DNA from: Clostridia bacterium
Lineage (GTDB): Bacteria; Bacillota; Clostridia; TANB77; UBA1234
Reading direction: 5' to 3'
NCBI GenBank assembly: GCA_900753975.1
Contig: CAAEBC010000043.1
Location: 1 to 36,960, forward strand
DNA length: 36,960 nucleotides
Shown: positions 28,115-36,640 of the stretch, one piece after another
Position numbering within the stretch: the first letter of the stretch is position 1
Layout of the letters: each line of letters starts with the position of its first letter
Translations under genes and position numbers: made by a program
The notes under the pieces: model-generated
Seen by the model: the letters and a program-made list of their open reading frames with translations, nothing else
Told to the model about the DNA's origin: nothing
Databases searched by the model: none

Positions 28115-29812
28115 ATGAGATTAAGTAAAGATTTTTTCTATACATTAAGAGAAGATGCAAAAGATGAAGACTCAGTAAGTGGTAACTTACTTGTAAAAAG
28201 TGGAATGATAAAAAAAGTTAGCAATGGTATTTATATGAATATGCCACTTGGTGAAAAAGTTTCTCAAAACGTTATAAAAATAATAAGAGAAGAGATGAAT
28301 GCCGCAGGTGCAAGTGAAGTTTCTATGCCACACATATTACCTATGGATTACTTCGAAGCTTCTGGTAGAGCAACTTCTTTTGGTAACAGCATTTTCAAAT
28401 TAAACGATAGATATGGTAGACCTTATGCTTTAGGCCCAACACATGAGGAATTTTTTGTTTTAGCAGCTCAAAGTAAAATAAAGTCATATAGAGATATGCC
28501 ATTTACAATATATCAAATTGGTGAAAAATATCGTGATGAAGTTAGACCTAGACTTGGACTTATTAGAGTTAGAGAATTTATTATGAAAGATGCATATAGC
28601 TTTGATACAGATGAAGATTCTATGCAAGAATCTTATCAAAAGATGTTTGATGCATATCATAAAATTTTTAAAAGAGTTGGCTTAAAGTATAACGTTGTAA
28701 GAGCCGATACAGGTGTTATGGGCGGACTTTTATCAGAAGAGTTTCAAGCTATAACAGATACAGGTGAAGATATATTAGTTCTTTGCGATAGTTGTGATTA
28801 TGCTTCAAATATCGAGGTTAGTAATTGTGTGCCAAATACAAAAATGGAGGAAGAAGCAGAAAGAGAATATAGCGAGATTTATACACCAAATGCTGGTTCT
28901 ATAGAAGATGTTACAAACTTCTTAGGTTTGCCTGTAAGTAAATTTGTAAAAACTATGATATATAGAGCTGATGATAAGTTCTATGCTTGCATGGTGGAGG
29001 CAGATAGAGAAATTAATGAAGTAAAACTTTCTAAACTTTTAGGAGCAAATGAAGTTGAACTTGCTTCAGAAGAAGATGTTATGAGAATAACAAATGCTAA
29101 AGTGGGTTTTGCAGGTCCTGTTGGACTTGAAATTCCAATTATCATGGATGAAAATATTAAAGTTAAAAAGAACTTTATAGTTGGTGCAAACAAATCTGAT
29201 TATCATTTGAAAGATGTTAATTTGAAAGACTTTAAACCAGAAATTATTGCTGACATTAAAAATGTAAAAGAGGGCGACGTTTGTCCAAAATGTGGAGGAA
29301 AAATTCACTTCAAAAAAGGTATTGAGATTGGTAATACTTTTAAACTTGGAACAAAGTATTCTGAAAAATTAGGACTAAATTATTTGGATAAAGAAAATAA
29401 ATTACATCCTGTACAAATGGGTTGTTATGGAATTGGTGTTGGTAGAATTATTGCTGCTTGTATTGAACAAAGTCATGATGAAAAAGGTATCATTTGGCCA
29501 ATGAGCATAGCGCCTTATAAAGTTGCAATAGTTTTAATAGATAGAAAAAATGAAGAGCAAGTAAAAGCGGCGGAGGATTTATATAATAAGCTAAATTCAA
29601 TGGGCATTGATACAATTTTAGATGATAGAGATGAACGTGCTGGAGTTAAATTTAACGATATGGAACTTATTGGTATTCCAATAAGAATTACTGTTGGCAA
29701 GAAAATTACTGAAGGAAAAGTTGAGTTGAAATTAAGAACAGAAGCAGAAAACGAGATTATTGATTTAGAAAATGTAGTAGAAAAAGTAGAGAAAATTGTA
29801 GAAAAAGTGTAA
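28115..29812 (+). CDS. proS: Prolyl-tRNA synthetase, bacterial type
   Basis: Charges tRNA-Pro. 565 aa, class IIa, long bacterial form with an insertion editing (INS) domain. Class II motif 1 lies near residues 45-70, motif 2 in RPRLGLIRVREFIMKDAYSF (about 140-160), and motif 3 in GCYGIGVGRIIAACIEQ. The editing domain between motifs 2 and 3 (about 225-390) is present, so mis-charged Ala-tRNA-Pro should be cleared. A CPKCGG knob (about 390) precedes motif 3. The C-terminal anticodon-binding domain starts near 455 (PYKVAIVLID). ATG 28115 after GGAGGAG; a longer in-frame start is rejected. No T-box precedes it although such control is common for Firmicute synthetases. Confidence 0.97.
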   Translation: MRLSKDFFYTLREDAKDEDSVSGNLLVKSGMIKKVSNGIYMNMPLGEKVSQNVIKIIREEMNAAGASEVSMPHILPMDYFEASGRATSFGNSIFKLNDRYGRPYALGPTHEEFFVLAAQSKIKSYRDMPFTIYQIGEKYRDEVRPRLGLIRVREFIMKDAYSFDTDEDSMQESYQKMFDAYHKIFKRVGLKYNVVRADTGVMGGLLSEEFQAITDTGEDILVLCDSCDYASNIEVSNCVPNTKMEEEAEREYSEIYTPNAGSIEDVTNFLGLPVSKFVKTMIYRADDKFYACMVEADREINEVKLSKLLGANEVELASEEDVMRITNAKVGFAGPVGLEIPIIMDENIKVKKNFIVGANKSDYHLKDVNLKDFKPEIIADIKNVKEGDVCPKCGGKIHFKKGIEIGNTFKLGTKYSEKLGLNYLDKENKLHPVQMGCYGIGVGRIIAACIEQSHDEKGIIWPMSIAPYKVAIVLIDRKNEEQVKAAEDLYNKLNSMGIDTILDDRDERAGVKFNDMELIGIPIRITVGKKITEGKVELKLRTEAENEIIDLENVVEKVEKIVEKV

Positions 29813-29842
29813 AGCCCATATACTAGAAAAAACTTATATTTT

Positions 29843-29881
29843 AGAAGATAGATATAAATTATATTTGTCTTCTCTTTTTTT
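29843..29881 (+). terminator. Terminator after proS
   Basis: AGAAGATAGATATAA (29843-29857) pairs with TTATATTTGTCTTCT (about 29859-29873) with two wobble pairs, then a run of T. Confidence 0.8.
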
Positions 29882-29897
29882 ATAATTAAACAAACAC

Positions 29898-29926
29898 TTG
29901 CAATATTTTCGAAATTATGTTAATAT
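29898..29926 (+). promoter_or_regulatory. Predicted promoter of the small membrane protein gene
   Basis: TTGCAA (29898-29903), 17-nt spacer, TAATAT (29921-29926). The leader is about 100 nt, longer than for most genes here, and holds the short ORF at 29985. Confidence 0.5.
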
Positions 29927-29984
29927 AAGTGTGTTAAAAGGGTGTTCTAGTAATATACCAATAATTTGGAAAGGAGCTGTGTCG

Positions 29985-30017
29985 TTGTCTCAATGGTGGC
30001 TTAGAAGCTTGACTTGA
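29985..30017 (+). CDS. Possible 10-aa leader peptide with tandem Trp codons
   Basis: TTG 29985 lies 8 nt after GGAAAGGAG (29968-29976) and opens MSQWWLRSLT, ending TGA 30015-30017, 4 nt before the AAGGAGG of the next gene. A GTG six bases earlier is in the same frame. Two adjacent TGG codons recall tryptophan leader peptides. However, no attenuator hairpins were identified and the downstream gene is not a known Trp gene. It could also be a chance ORF. Confidence 0.3.
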   Translation: MSQWWLRSLT

Positions 30018-30033
30018 CGCAAGGAGGAATTAG

Positions 30034-30384
30034 ATGAATAATAATTCTAACCACGAGCAGGATAACGGTGGTTGCATGGTGGTTCTGGTATTCCCGGTGG
30101 CATGCTTTTGGATTTGGTTTGCTATGGCATTCGTCGATATTCGACTTTTACTTGGAGGATTAGTTGGCTCTGTAGTTTCCGGATTTGTTTTTTTTAAAGT
30201 AAGACCGATGAAAGATATGCTTGACCGGTTTCATGTTACTTTGATTATTGCTTGCGTAACTGCAGCAATAGTTAATCTTTTGATGGGAATCCCTGTCTTA
30301 AAAGCTATCTTGATTCCGCTAGTTATGTTGCCGGGCATTGTAGTAACGTACAAACTTTACTACAACGTAAAGAACGATAAGTGA
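30034..30384 (+). CDS. Hypothetical small membrane protein, 116 aa
   Basis: Not recognised. A hydrophilic N-terminus (MNNNSNHEQDNGG) is followed by four hydrophobic stretches in two hairpins: about 14-33 (MVVLVFPVACFWIWFAMAF), 37-55, 68-88 (LIIACVTAAIVNLLMGIPV) and 90-107. A basic loop KVRPMKDMLDRFH lies between the pairs. No known transporter motif. ATG 30034 follows AAGGAGG. Codons are mixed as in other small orphan genes of the window. It is monocistronic, with a promoter, a short leader ORF and a terminator. Confidence 0.75.
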   Translation: MNNNSNHEQDNGGCMVVLVFPVACFWIWFAMAFVDIRLLLGGLVGSVVSGFVFFKVRPMKDMLDRFHVTLIIACVTAAIVNLLMGIPVLKAILIPLVMLPGIVVTYKLYYNVKNDK

Positions 30385-30395
30385 TGAAATATGAT

Positions 30396-30424
30396 AAGAG
30401 GGTGGAATTTTTCTACCCTCTTTT
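30396..30424 (+). terminator. Terminator after the small membrane protein gene
   Basis: AAGAGGGTGGAA (30396-30407) pairs with TTCTACCCTCTT (30411-30422) with one mismatch, then T residues. Confidence 0.85.
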
Positions 30425-30539
30425 AGTGAGTATAAAGCAATTTGAAAAGGTGATTGCATATTTTTATGAAAAAATAAATCCCACATTTAACGTAATTTAT
30501 TAGTTTAAAAGAGGCGATACATATTTTACAATATGTAAC

Positions 30540-30573
30540 TTGCCAAATTCTAAAAAATATAGTATCATATAAT
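30540..30573 (+). promoter_or_regulatory. Predicted prfA promoter
   Basis: TTGCCA (30540-30545), 17-nt spacer, TATCAT (30563-30568); a perfect TATAAT overlaps at 30568-30573 with a less usual spacing. Confidence 0.5.
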
Positions 30574-30600
30574 ACGCTATGATTAATGAGAGGTGTAAAT

Positions 30601-31659
30601 ATGTTTGATAAATTAGAAAACGTTGAAAAACGCTATGAAGAATTAAATGAAAAAATTAGTGATCCAGAGGTTATTGCAAATCAAAATGAATGGAAAAAGC
30701 TTATGAAAGAACATGCAGATATCGAGGAGATAGTTGAAAAATATAGAGAGTACAAAAAAGTTCAAAATTCTATTGAAGATTTAAAAGAAATGCTTGAAGA
30801 TAAAGAAATGCATGATTTGGCACAAGCAGAACTTGATGAAGCAAGGGCCAATTTGCCTAAAATTGAAGAAGAGTTAAAATTACTTTTAGTTCCCAAAGAT
30901 CCTAACGATGATAAAAACGTTATTGTTGAAATCAGAGGTGGAGCTGGTGGAGAAGAGTCTTCTTTATTTGCTGGTGATTTATTTAGAATGTATAGTATGT
31001 ACGCAGAAAAGAAGAGATGGAAACTTGAAGTTTTAAATCTAAATGAAACAGAACTTGGAGGAATAAAAGAAGTTACTTTTATGATTACAGGCAAAGGAGC
31101 TTACAGTAGATTAAAATTTGAAAGTGGTGTACACAGAGTTCAAAGAGTTCCAGATACAGAATCAAGTGGAAGAATTCATACTTCAACTGCCACGGTTGCA
31201 GTACTTCCAGAAGTTGATGATGTTGAAATAGAGATTAATCCAGCAGATTTAAAAGTTGACACATTTAGATCTAGTGGTGCGGGTGGACAGCACATCAACA
31301 AAACAGAATCAGCAATCAGAATTACACACATACCAACAGGTGTTGTTGTTGAATGTCAAACAGAACGTTCACAGATTCAAAATAGAGAGACAGCTATGTC
31401 TATGCTTAGAGCAAAACTTTATGAAGCAGAACTTCAAAAACAAGCAAGCGAACAAGCAAATGCTAGAAAGAGTCAAGTTGGTAGCGGAGACAGAAGTGAA
31501 AAAATTAGAACATATAATTTTCCACAAGGAAGAATTACAGACCACAGAATAGGTCTTAGCATATATCAAATGGATAATTTTCTAAACGGAGATTTAGACG
31601 AAATGATTGATGCATTAAATGCTGCAGATAGAGCCGCAAAACTTTCAGAAGAAGATTAA
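30601..31659 (+). CDS. prfA: Peptide chain release factor 1
   Basis: Ends translation at UAA and UAG. 352 aa. Domain 1 is helical (KLENVEKRYEELNEKISDP). The stop-codon recognition tripeptide lies in RVQRVPDTESSGRIHTS (P-D-T, the RF1 P-x-T type, not the RF2 SPF). The peptidyl-transferase GGQ motif is in SSGAGGQHINKTESAIR, and the tail reads QGRITDHRIGLSIYQMDNFLNGDLDEM. ATG 30601 after GAGAGG; a longer in-frame start is unsupported. The methyltransferase prmC, often adjacent, is absent. A terminator separates it from the str operon. Confidence 0.97.
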   Translation: MFDKLENVEKRYEELNEKISDPEVIANQNEWKKLMKEHADIEEIVEKYREYKKVQNSIEDLKEMLEDKEMHDLAQAELDEARANLPKIEEELKLLLVPKDPNDDKNVIVEIRGGAGGEESSLFAGDLFRMYSMYAEKKRWKLEVLNLNETELGGIKEVTFMITGKGAYSRLKFESGVHRVQRVPDTESSGRIHTSTATVAVLPEVDDVEIEINPADLKVDTFRSSGAGGQHINKTESAIRITHIPTGVVVECQTERSQIQNRETAMSMLRAKLYEAELQKQASEQANARKSQVGSGDRSEKIRTYNFPQGRITDHRIGLSIYQMDNFLNGDLDEMIDALNAADRAAKLSEED

Positions 31660-31673
31660 TATATTTGTCTCGG

Positions 31674-31708
31674 GCAAGCAAGGAAAAAGTATACCTTGCT
31701 TGCTTTTT
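31674..31708 (+). terminator. Terminator after prfA
   Basis: GCAAGCAAGG (31674-31683) pairs perfectly with CCTTGCTTGC (31694-31703), then TTTTT. Confidence 0.95.
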
Positions 31709-31861
31709 GCATAATAAGTGTGATAAACAACACAATAAAATACAAGCTAATAAATTTGAAAAATCAGAATAACTTCCTATTTTATAAATCTTCTAAAAGA
31801 TAAAATTATACCAAGTTTTATGCTTGAACGTGGATATGATTTCTAGAATATTATAAGACGT

Positions 31862-31888
31862 GGAAATAAGGTCTGACCCCTTATTTCC
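31862..31888. repeat. REP-like perfect palindrome
   Basis: GGAAATAAGG (31862-31871), loop TCTGACC, CCTTATTTCC (31879-31888), with GGTCTGACC nested at the tip. Palindromes around GGTCTGACC/GGTCAGACC are known to me from REP-type repeats beside IS200-like (Y1/RAYT) transposases. No transposase is present. It sits in the 31709-31912 gap, which otherwise holds no gene or clear signal. Confidence 0.6.
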
Positions 31889-31912
31889 CTAAGAAAAAAT
31901 GAAAGAAAATTG

Positions 31913-32000
31913 TTGACATATAAATAAGAAGATGATACAATATAGTCTGCATTGTAAAATGCAATAAAAATAACTTTAAGGCCTTAGCGCCTTAAGATAA
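31913..32000 (+). promoter_or_regulatory. str operon promoter and structured leader
   Basis: TTGACA (31913-31918), 17-nt spacer, TACAAT (31936-31941). The expected transcript starts near 31948, right at a hairpin TGCATT-GTAA-AATGCA (31948-31963). A second hairpin TTAAGGC (31976-31982) with GCCTTAA (31989-31995) follows, then AAGGAGGTG before rpsL. The hairpins could stabilise the mRNA or bind a ribosomal protein; the classical S7 target cannot be confirmed by eye. Confidence 0.8.
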
Positions 32001-32032
32001 ATTACGAATTATAAGGAGGTGAACAAAACAAA

Positions 32033-32449
32033 ATGCCAACGATTAATCAATTAGTTAGAAAAGGAAGACAAGACAAAACTTCTAAATCAAAGGCTCCAGC
32101 TTTACAAAAAGGTTACAACTCAAAATTAAAGAGAGTAACTAATAGTTCAAGCCCACAAAAAAGAGGTGTTTGTACAGTAGTTAAAACAACTACACCTAAA
32201 AAACCAAACTCAGCTTTAAGAAAAGTTGCAAGGGTTAGATTAACAAACACTCAAGAAGTTACTGCTTATATCCCAGGTATTGGACATAACCTACAAGAGC
32301 ACAGTGTTGTTCTAATAAGAGGCGGAAGAGTAAAAGACCTTCCAGGTGTTAGATATCACATTATCAGAGGTGTATTAGATACAGCTGGTGTTAAGGATAG
32401 AATGCAAGGACGTTCTAGATATGGTGCAAAGAGACCTAAGAAATCTTAA
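32033..32449 (+). CDS. rpsL: 30S ribosomal protein S12
   Basis: 138 aa, decoding-centre protein of the small subunit. It begins MPTINQLVRKGRQDKTSKSK; the conserved TTTPKKPNSALRKVARVRL loop and the RGGRVKDLPGVRYHIIRG loop are both present. The lysines at the positions where streptomycin resistance mutations arise (KPNS loop, VKDLPG loop) are the common ones, so the predicted state is the ordinary sensitive form. Gene-coding bias is strongly towards A/T-ending codons. First gene of rpsL-rpsG-fusA-tuf. The promoter and hairpin leader lie directly upstream; rpoC is not. Confidence 0.98.
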   Translation: MPTINQLVRKGRQDKTSKSKAPALQKGYNSKLKRVTNSSSPQKRGVCTVVKTTTPKKPNSALRKVARVRLTNTQEVTAYIPGIGHNLQEHSVVLIRGGRVKDLPGVRYHIIRGVLDTAGVKDRMQGRSRYGAKRPKKS

Positions 32450-32562
32450 TTTTAGAAGTTGTGCTTTTTATATAAACTAAAATCGTGGCTATGTTTTGTG
32501 GTCACCAAGTAAGGAAATATATAAAGCACTTAATGGAAGCTATAAAGAGCTTTCAGAGTACC

Positions 32563-32590
32563 TTGACATACGGTATTTTTATAGTATGTT
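32563..32590 (+). promoter_or_regulatory. Possible internal promoter before rpsG
   Basis: TTGACA (32563-32568), 16-nt spacer, TATGTT (32585-32590), in the 164-nt rpsL-rpsG gap. This gap is long for a str operon and also has GTGCTTTTTATATA/TATATAAAGCAC able to pair. Confidence 0.35.
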
Positions 32591-32613
32591 AGTTTTATAA
32601 GGAGGGAAGAACA

Positions 32614-33084
32614 GTGCCAAGAAAAGGTTATGTAGCTAAAAGAGATATTTTACCAGATCCAGTGTATAATAGCAAAGTTGTAACAAAACTTATTAACAAT
32701 GTTATGGAAGATGGTAAGAAAACAGTTGCTCAAAAAATTGTTTACGGTGCATTTGATATGGTTTCTGAAAAGACTGGAAAAGATGCACTTGCTGCTTTTG
32801 AAGAAGCTATGGAAAACATCATGCCTGTACTTGAAGTTAAAGCAAGAAGAGTTGGTGGTGCAACATACCAAGTACCAATGGAAATTAGACCTGAAAGAAG
32901 ACAAGCATTAGGTTTAAGATGGTTAGTTAGATATTCAAGAGAACGTAACGAAAAAACAATGAAAGAGAGATTAGCAAACGAGATAATCGATGCTATAAAT
33001 GGTATGGGTGGAGCTTTCAAGAAGAAAGAAGATACTCATAAGATGGCTGAAGCTAATAAAGCTTTTGCACACTACCGTTGGTAG
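32614..33084 (+). CDS. rpsG: 30S ribosomal protein S7
   Basis: 156 aa, nucleates assembly of the 30S head on 16S rRNA and forms part of the E-site. Begins PRKGYVAKRDILPDPVYNSK; VGGATYQVPMEIRPERRQAL is the conserved central motif, and the C-terminus ends KMAEANKAFAHYRW. The start is GTG 32614, 7 nt after GGAGGG. In E. coli S7 represses its own operon; the structured leader and intergenic stretch are places to look for such control here. Confidence 0.98.
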   Translation: MPRKGYVAKRDILPDPVYNSKVVTKLINNVMEDGKKTVAQKIVYGAFDMVSEKTGKDALAAFEEAMENIMPVLEVKARRVGGATYQVPMEIRPERRQALGLRWLVRYSRERNEKTMKERLANEIIDAINGMGGAFKKKEDTHKMAEANKAFAHYRW

Positions 33085-33129
33085 TTTGAAATGTTATACA
33101 TTCGATAAATAAAGAAGGAGGAAAATATA

Positions 33130-35211
33130 GTGGCTACCGAGAGAAAAGTTTCACTAGAAATGACTAGAAATATTGGAATAATGGCTCACATTGATGCTGG
33201 TAAAACAACAACAACTGAGAGAATATTGTTCTATACAGGTAAGACTCACAAGATTGGTGAAGTTCACGAAGGTGCAGCAACTATGGACTGGATGGCTCAA
33301 GAGCAAGAAAGAGGTATTACAATTACTTCTGCTGCGACAACTTGTTTCTGGAAAAATCACAGAATCAATATCATTGATACACCAGGTCACGTTGACTTTA
33401 CTGTAGAAGTTGAGAGATCTCTTAGAGTTCTTGACGGATCTGTTACAGTATTTTGCGCTAAAGGTGGAGTTCAACCTCAATCTGAAACTGTTTGGAGACA
33501 AGCAGATAAATATAATGTACCAAGAATGTGCTATGTAAATAAAATGGACACAACTGGTGCAGACTTTTACAGCTGCGTTGAGCAAATGAAACATAGATTG
33601 CATGCAAATGCAGTTCCAATTCAATTGCCAATCGGTGCAGAAGATCAATTTAAAGGTGTTATAGACCTTGTAAAAATGAGAGCTTTCGTTCATAAAGATG
33701 ACTTAGGAAAAGAAATCGAAGAGACAGATATTCCTGATGATATGAAAGAAAAAGCTGAAAAATTTAGAAATGAAATGATTGAAGCTGCTGCTGAGCAAGA
33801 CGAAGAATTAATGATGAAATATTTAGATGGTGGAGAGTTGACTGCTGATGAAATCAGAAAAGGTTTAAGAATTGGTACACTTGCTTGTAAAGTAACACCA
33901 GTTTGCTGCGGTTCTTCATATAAAAATAAAGGTGTTCAAGAATTACTTGATAACATAATTTATTATATGCCTTCACCAGTTGATATCCCTGCTATCAAAG
34001 GTGTAAACCCTGATACAGGTGCTGAAGAAGATAGAAAACCAAGCGACGACGAACCATTTGCAGCTTTGGCATTTAAGATTGCAACAGACCCATTTGTTGG
34101 AAAGCTTTGTTTCTTCAGAGTTTATTCTGGTACACTTGATGCTGGAACATCAGTATTAAATGCAAACAAAGATAGTAAAGAAAGAATCGGAAGAATTCTT
34201 CAAATGCATGCTAACCACAGAGAGGATATCGACAGAGTTTTCGCTGGAGATATCGCTGCAGCTGTTGGACTAAAAAATGTTACGACAGGTGAAACACTTT
34301 GTGATGAAAAGCATCCAGTTATACTTGAATCAATGGAATTCCCAGAGCCAGTTATCTCTATTGCTATAGAGCCAAAAACAAAAGCAGACCAAGAAAAAAT
34401 GGGCATTGCTCTTGCAAAACTTGCTGAAGAAGATCCTACATTCAAGACATATACAAACCAAGAAACAGGCCAAACTATTATCGCTGGTATGGGTGAGTTA
34501 CACCTAGACATTATCGTTGATAGATTGAAGAGAGAATTTAAAGTTGAAGCTAACGTTGGTGCACCACAAGTTGCATACAAAGAAACTATCAGAAAGAAAG
34601 TTAAAGCTGAAGGTAAATTCATCAGACAATCAGGTGGTAAAGGTCAATACGGTGATGTTTGGTTCGAACTTGAACCACTTGAGCCAGGTACAGGTATTCA
34701 ATTTGAAAGCAAAATCGTTGGTGGTGCAGTTCCTAAGGAATACATCAAACCAACTGAAGATGGTTTCAGAGAAGCTACAAATACTGGTATCTTAGCTGGT
34801 TACCCAGTTGTAGACGTAAAAGCTACTCTTGTTGATGGTTCTTATCACGAAGTTGACTCATCAGAAATGGCATTCAAGATTGCTGCTTCTATGGCATTCA
34901 AAGAGTGCTGCAAATTAGCTCAACCAGTACTTCTAGAGCCTATAATGAAAGTTGAAATTGTAGTTCCAGAAGAATACATGGGTGATGTTATTGGTGATGT
35001 TAACTCAAGAAGAGGTAGACTAGAAGGTATGGAAGCAAAAGGTGGAATGCAAGAAATTAGATGTTTCATCCCACTATCAGAAATGTTTGGTTATGCTACA
35101 GACCTTAGATCTAGAACTCAAGGTAGAGGAACATATTCTATGGAACCTAGCCATAACGAAGAAGTTCCAAGATCTATTTTGGAAGCTATCACAGCTCAAA
35201 AAAATAAATAA
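33130..35211 (+). CDS. fusA: Elongation factor G
   Basis: 693-aa GTPase that drives translocation and, with RRF, ribosome recycling. Domain I has G1 AHIDAGKTTTTERI, the switch RGITITSAATTCFW, G3 DTPGH and G4 NKMD; domain II begins near 300 (LAFKIATDPFVGKLCFFRVY); domains III-V follow through GGKGQYGDVWFELEP and the C-terminal RGRLEGMEAKGG. The start is GTG 33130 after AAGGAGG. Full length with no unusual insertion. It precedes tuf by 99 nt, where GTTGATTT/AAATCAAC can form a small hairpin that has no U-run. Confidence 0.98.
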   Translation: MATERKVSLEMTRNIGIMAHIDAGKTTTTERILFYTGKTHKIGEVHEGAATMDWMAQEQERGITITSAATTCFWKNHRINIIDTPGHVDFTVEVERSLRVLDGSVTVFCAKGGVQPQSETVWRQADKYNVPRMCYVNKMDTTGADFYSCVEQMKHRLHANAVPIQLPIGAEDQFKGVIDLVKMRAFVHKDDLGKEIEETDIPDDMKEKAEKFRNEMIEAAAEQDEELMMKYLDGGELTADEIRKGLRIGTLACKVTPVCCGSSYKNKGVQELLDNIIYYMPSPVDIPAIKGVNPDTGAEEDRKPSDDEPFAALAFKIATDPFVGKLCFFRVYSGTLDAGTSVLNANKDSKERIGRILQMHANHREDIDRVFAGDIAAAVGLKNVTTGETLCDEKHPVILESMEFPEPVISIAIEPKTKADQEKMGIALAKLAEEDPTFKTYTNQETGQTIIAGMGELHLDIIVDRLKREFKVEANVGAPQVAYKETIRKKVKAEGKFIRQSGGKGQYGDVWFELEPLEPGTGIQFESKIVGGAVPKEYIKPTEDGFREATNTGILAGYPVVDVKATLVDGSYHEVDSSEMAFKIAASMAFKECCKLAQPVLLEPIMKVEIVVPEEYMGDVIGDVNSRRGRLEGMEAKGGMQEIRCFIPLSEMFGYATDLRSRTQGRGTYSMEPSHNEEVPRSILEAITAQKNK

Positions 35212-35310
35212 GATTATATGTTGATTTTTTAAATCAACTCTAGTAAAATGTAATCATTAAAATGACTTTAAAATTTTTAAAATATATAAAAAATAAGGAG
35301 GAAATTTATA

Positions 35311-36513
35311 ATGGCTAAAGAGAAATTTGAAAGAACTAAACCACACGTTAACATTGGTACAATCGGACATGTTGACCATGGTAAAACAACTTTAACAGCT
35401 GCTATTACAAAAGTATTATCATTAAAAGGAGAAGCAGAATTCAAAGCTTATGATCAAATCGATGGCGCTCCAGAAGAAAGAGCAAGAGGTATCACAATCA
35501 ATACTGCTCACGTTGAGTATCAAACAGATAAGAGACACTATGCACACGTTGACTGCCCAGGACATGCTGACTATGTTAAAAACATGATCACAGGTGCTGC
35601 ACAAATGGACGGTGCTATCCTTGTTGTTTCTGCTGCTGATGGCCCAATGCCACAAACAAGAGAACACATTCTTCTTGCTAGACAAGTTGGTGTTCCTTAC
35701 ATCGTTGTATTTTTAAATAAATGCGATATGGTTGACGATCCAGAATTATTAGAATTAGTTGAAATGGAAGTTAGAGACCTATTAACTAAATATGATTTTC
35801 CTGGTGACACAACTCCAATTATCAAAGGTTCTGCATTAAAAGTATTAGAGTCTACTTCTACAGATTACAATGCTCCAGAATATGCATGCATCAGAGAATT
35901 AATGGATACAATCGACGAGTATATCCCAACTCCAGAAAGACCAGTAGACCAACCATTCCTAATGCCAGTTGAGGACGTTTTCTCAATTACAGGTAGAGGA
36001 ACAGTTGCTACAGGTAGAGTTGAGAGAGGTGTTGTTAAAGTTTCTGACGAAGTTGAAATCGTTGGTATCGCTAAAGAAACAAGAAAAACAGTTATCACAG
36101 GTGTTGAGATGTTCAGAAAACTTCTTGACCAAGCTGAAGCTGGTGATAACATTGGTGTTCTTTTAAGAGGTATTCAAAGAAATGAAATCGAAAGAGGACA
36201 AGTTTTAGCTAAACCAGGAACAATTCACCCACACACAAAATTTAAAGGTCAAGTTTACGTATTAACTAAAGAAGAGGGTGGAAGACACAAACCTTTCTTC
36301 TCTAACTACAGACCACAATTCTATTTCAGAACAACAGACGTTACAGGTGTTATCACATTACCTGCTGGTACTGAAATGGTTATGCCTGGAGATAACGTAA
36401 CAATGGATATCGAGTTAATCACTCCTATCGCTATCGAAAAAGGATTAAAATTCGCTATTCGTGAAGGCGGTAAAACAGTTGGTGCTGGTATTGTTGCTGA
36501 AATCGAAGGCTAA
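35311..36513 (+). CDS. tuf: Elongation factor Tu
   Basis: 400-aa GTPase that brings aminoacyl-tRNA to the ribosome. G1 GHVDHGKTTL (about 19-28), switch ARGITINTAHVEY, G3 DCPGHADYVKNM, G4 NKCD, then domains II (FLMPVEDVFSITGRGTVATG) and III (GGRHKPFFSNYRPQFYFRTTDVTG). It is a few residues longer than the usual 394-397. Last gene of the str operon, followed by a strong terminator. Codon use is highly biased, as expected for one of the most expressed genes. A second tuf copy elsewhere cannot be excluded. Confidence 0.98.
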   Translation: MAKEKFERTKPHVNIGTIGHVDHGKTTLTAAITKVLSLKGEAEFKAYDQIDGAPEERARGITINTAHVEYQTDKRHYAHVDCPGHADYVKNMITGAAQMDGAILVVSAADGPMPQTREHILLARQVGVPYIVVFLNKCDMVDDPELLELVEMEVRDLLTKYDFPGDTTPIIKGSALKVLESTSTDYNAPEYACIRELMDTIDEYIPTPERPVDQPFLMPVEDVFSITGRGTVATGRVERGVVKVSDEVEIVGIAKETRKTVITGVEMFRKLLDQAEAGDNIGVLLRGIQRNEIERGQVLAKPGTIHPHTKFKGQVYVLTKEEGGRHKPFFSNYRPQFYFRTTDVTGVITLPAGTEMVMPGDNVTMDIELITPIAIEKGLKFAIREGGKTVGAGIVAEIEG

Positions 36514-36534
36514 TTTGAATATTAGATAAAAATT

Positions 36535-36567
36535 AAGAAGCATTCTTTTGAAGAGTGCTTCTTTTTT
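36535..36567 (+). terminator. Terminator of the str operon
   Basis: AAGAAGCATTCTT (36535-36547) pairs with AAGAGTGCTTCTT (36551-36563) with one G-U, then TTTT. Confidence 0.9.
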
Positions 36568-36640
36568 GTTATTATAAAAAGTTTTGAGTACATACTTGGC
36601 TCGGTTTTGTTTTAATTGAAATTTATGCTGGGGATTGCTA

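Noticed and set aside
33154..33693. Long minus-strand ORF in fusA
   Set aside because: Shadow of a conserved gene; sequence is Cys/Ser-rich complement with no RBS.
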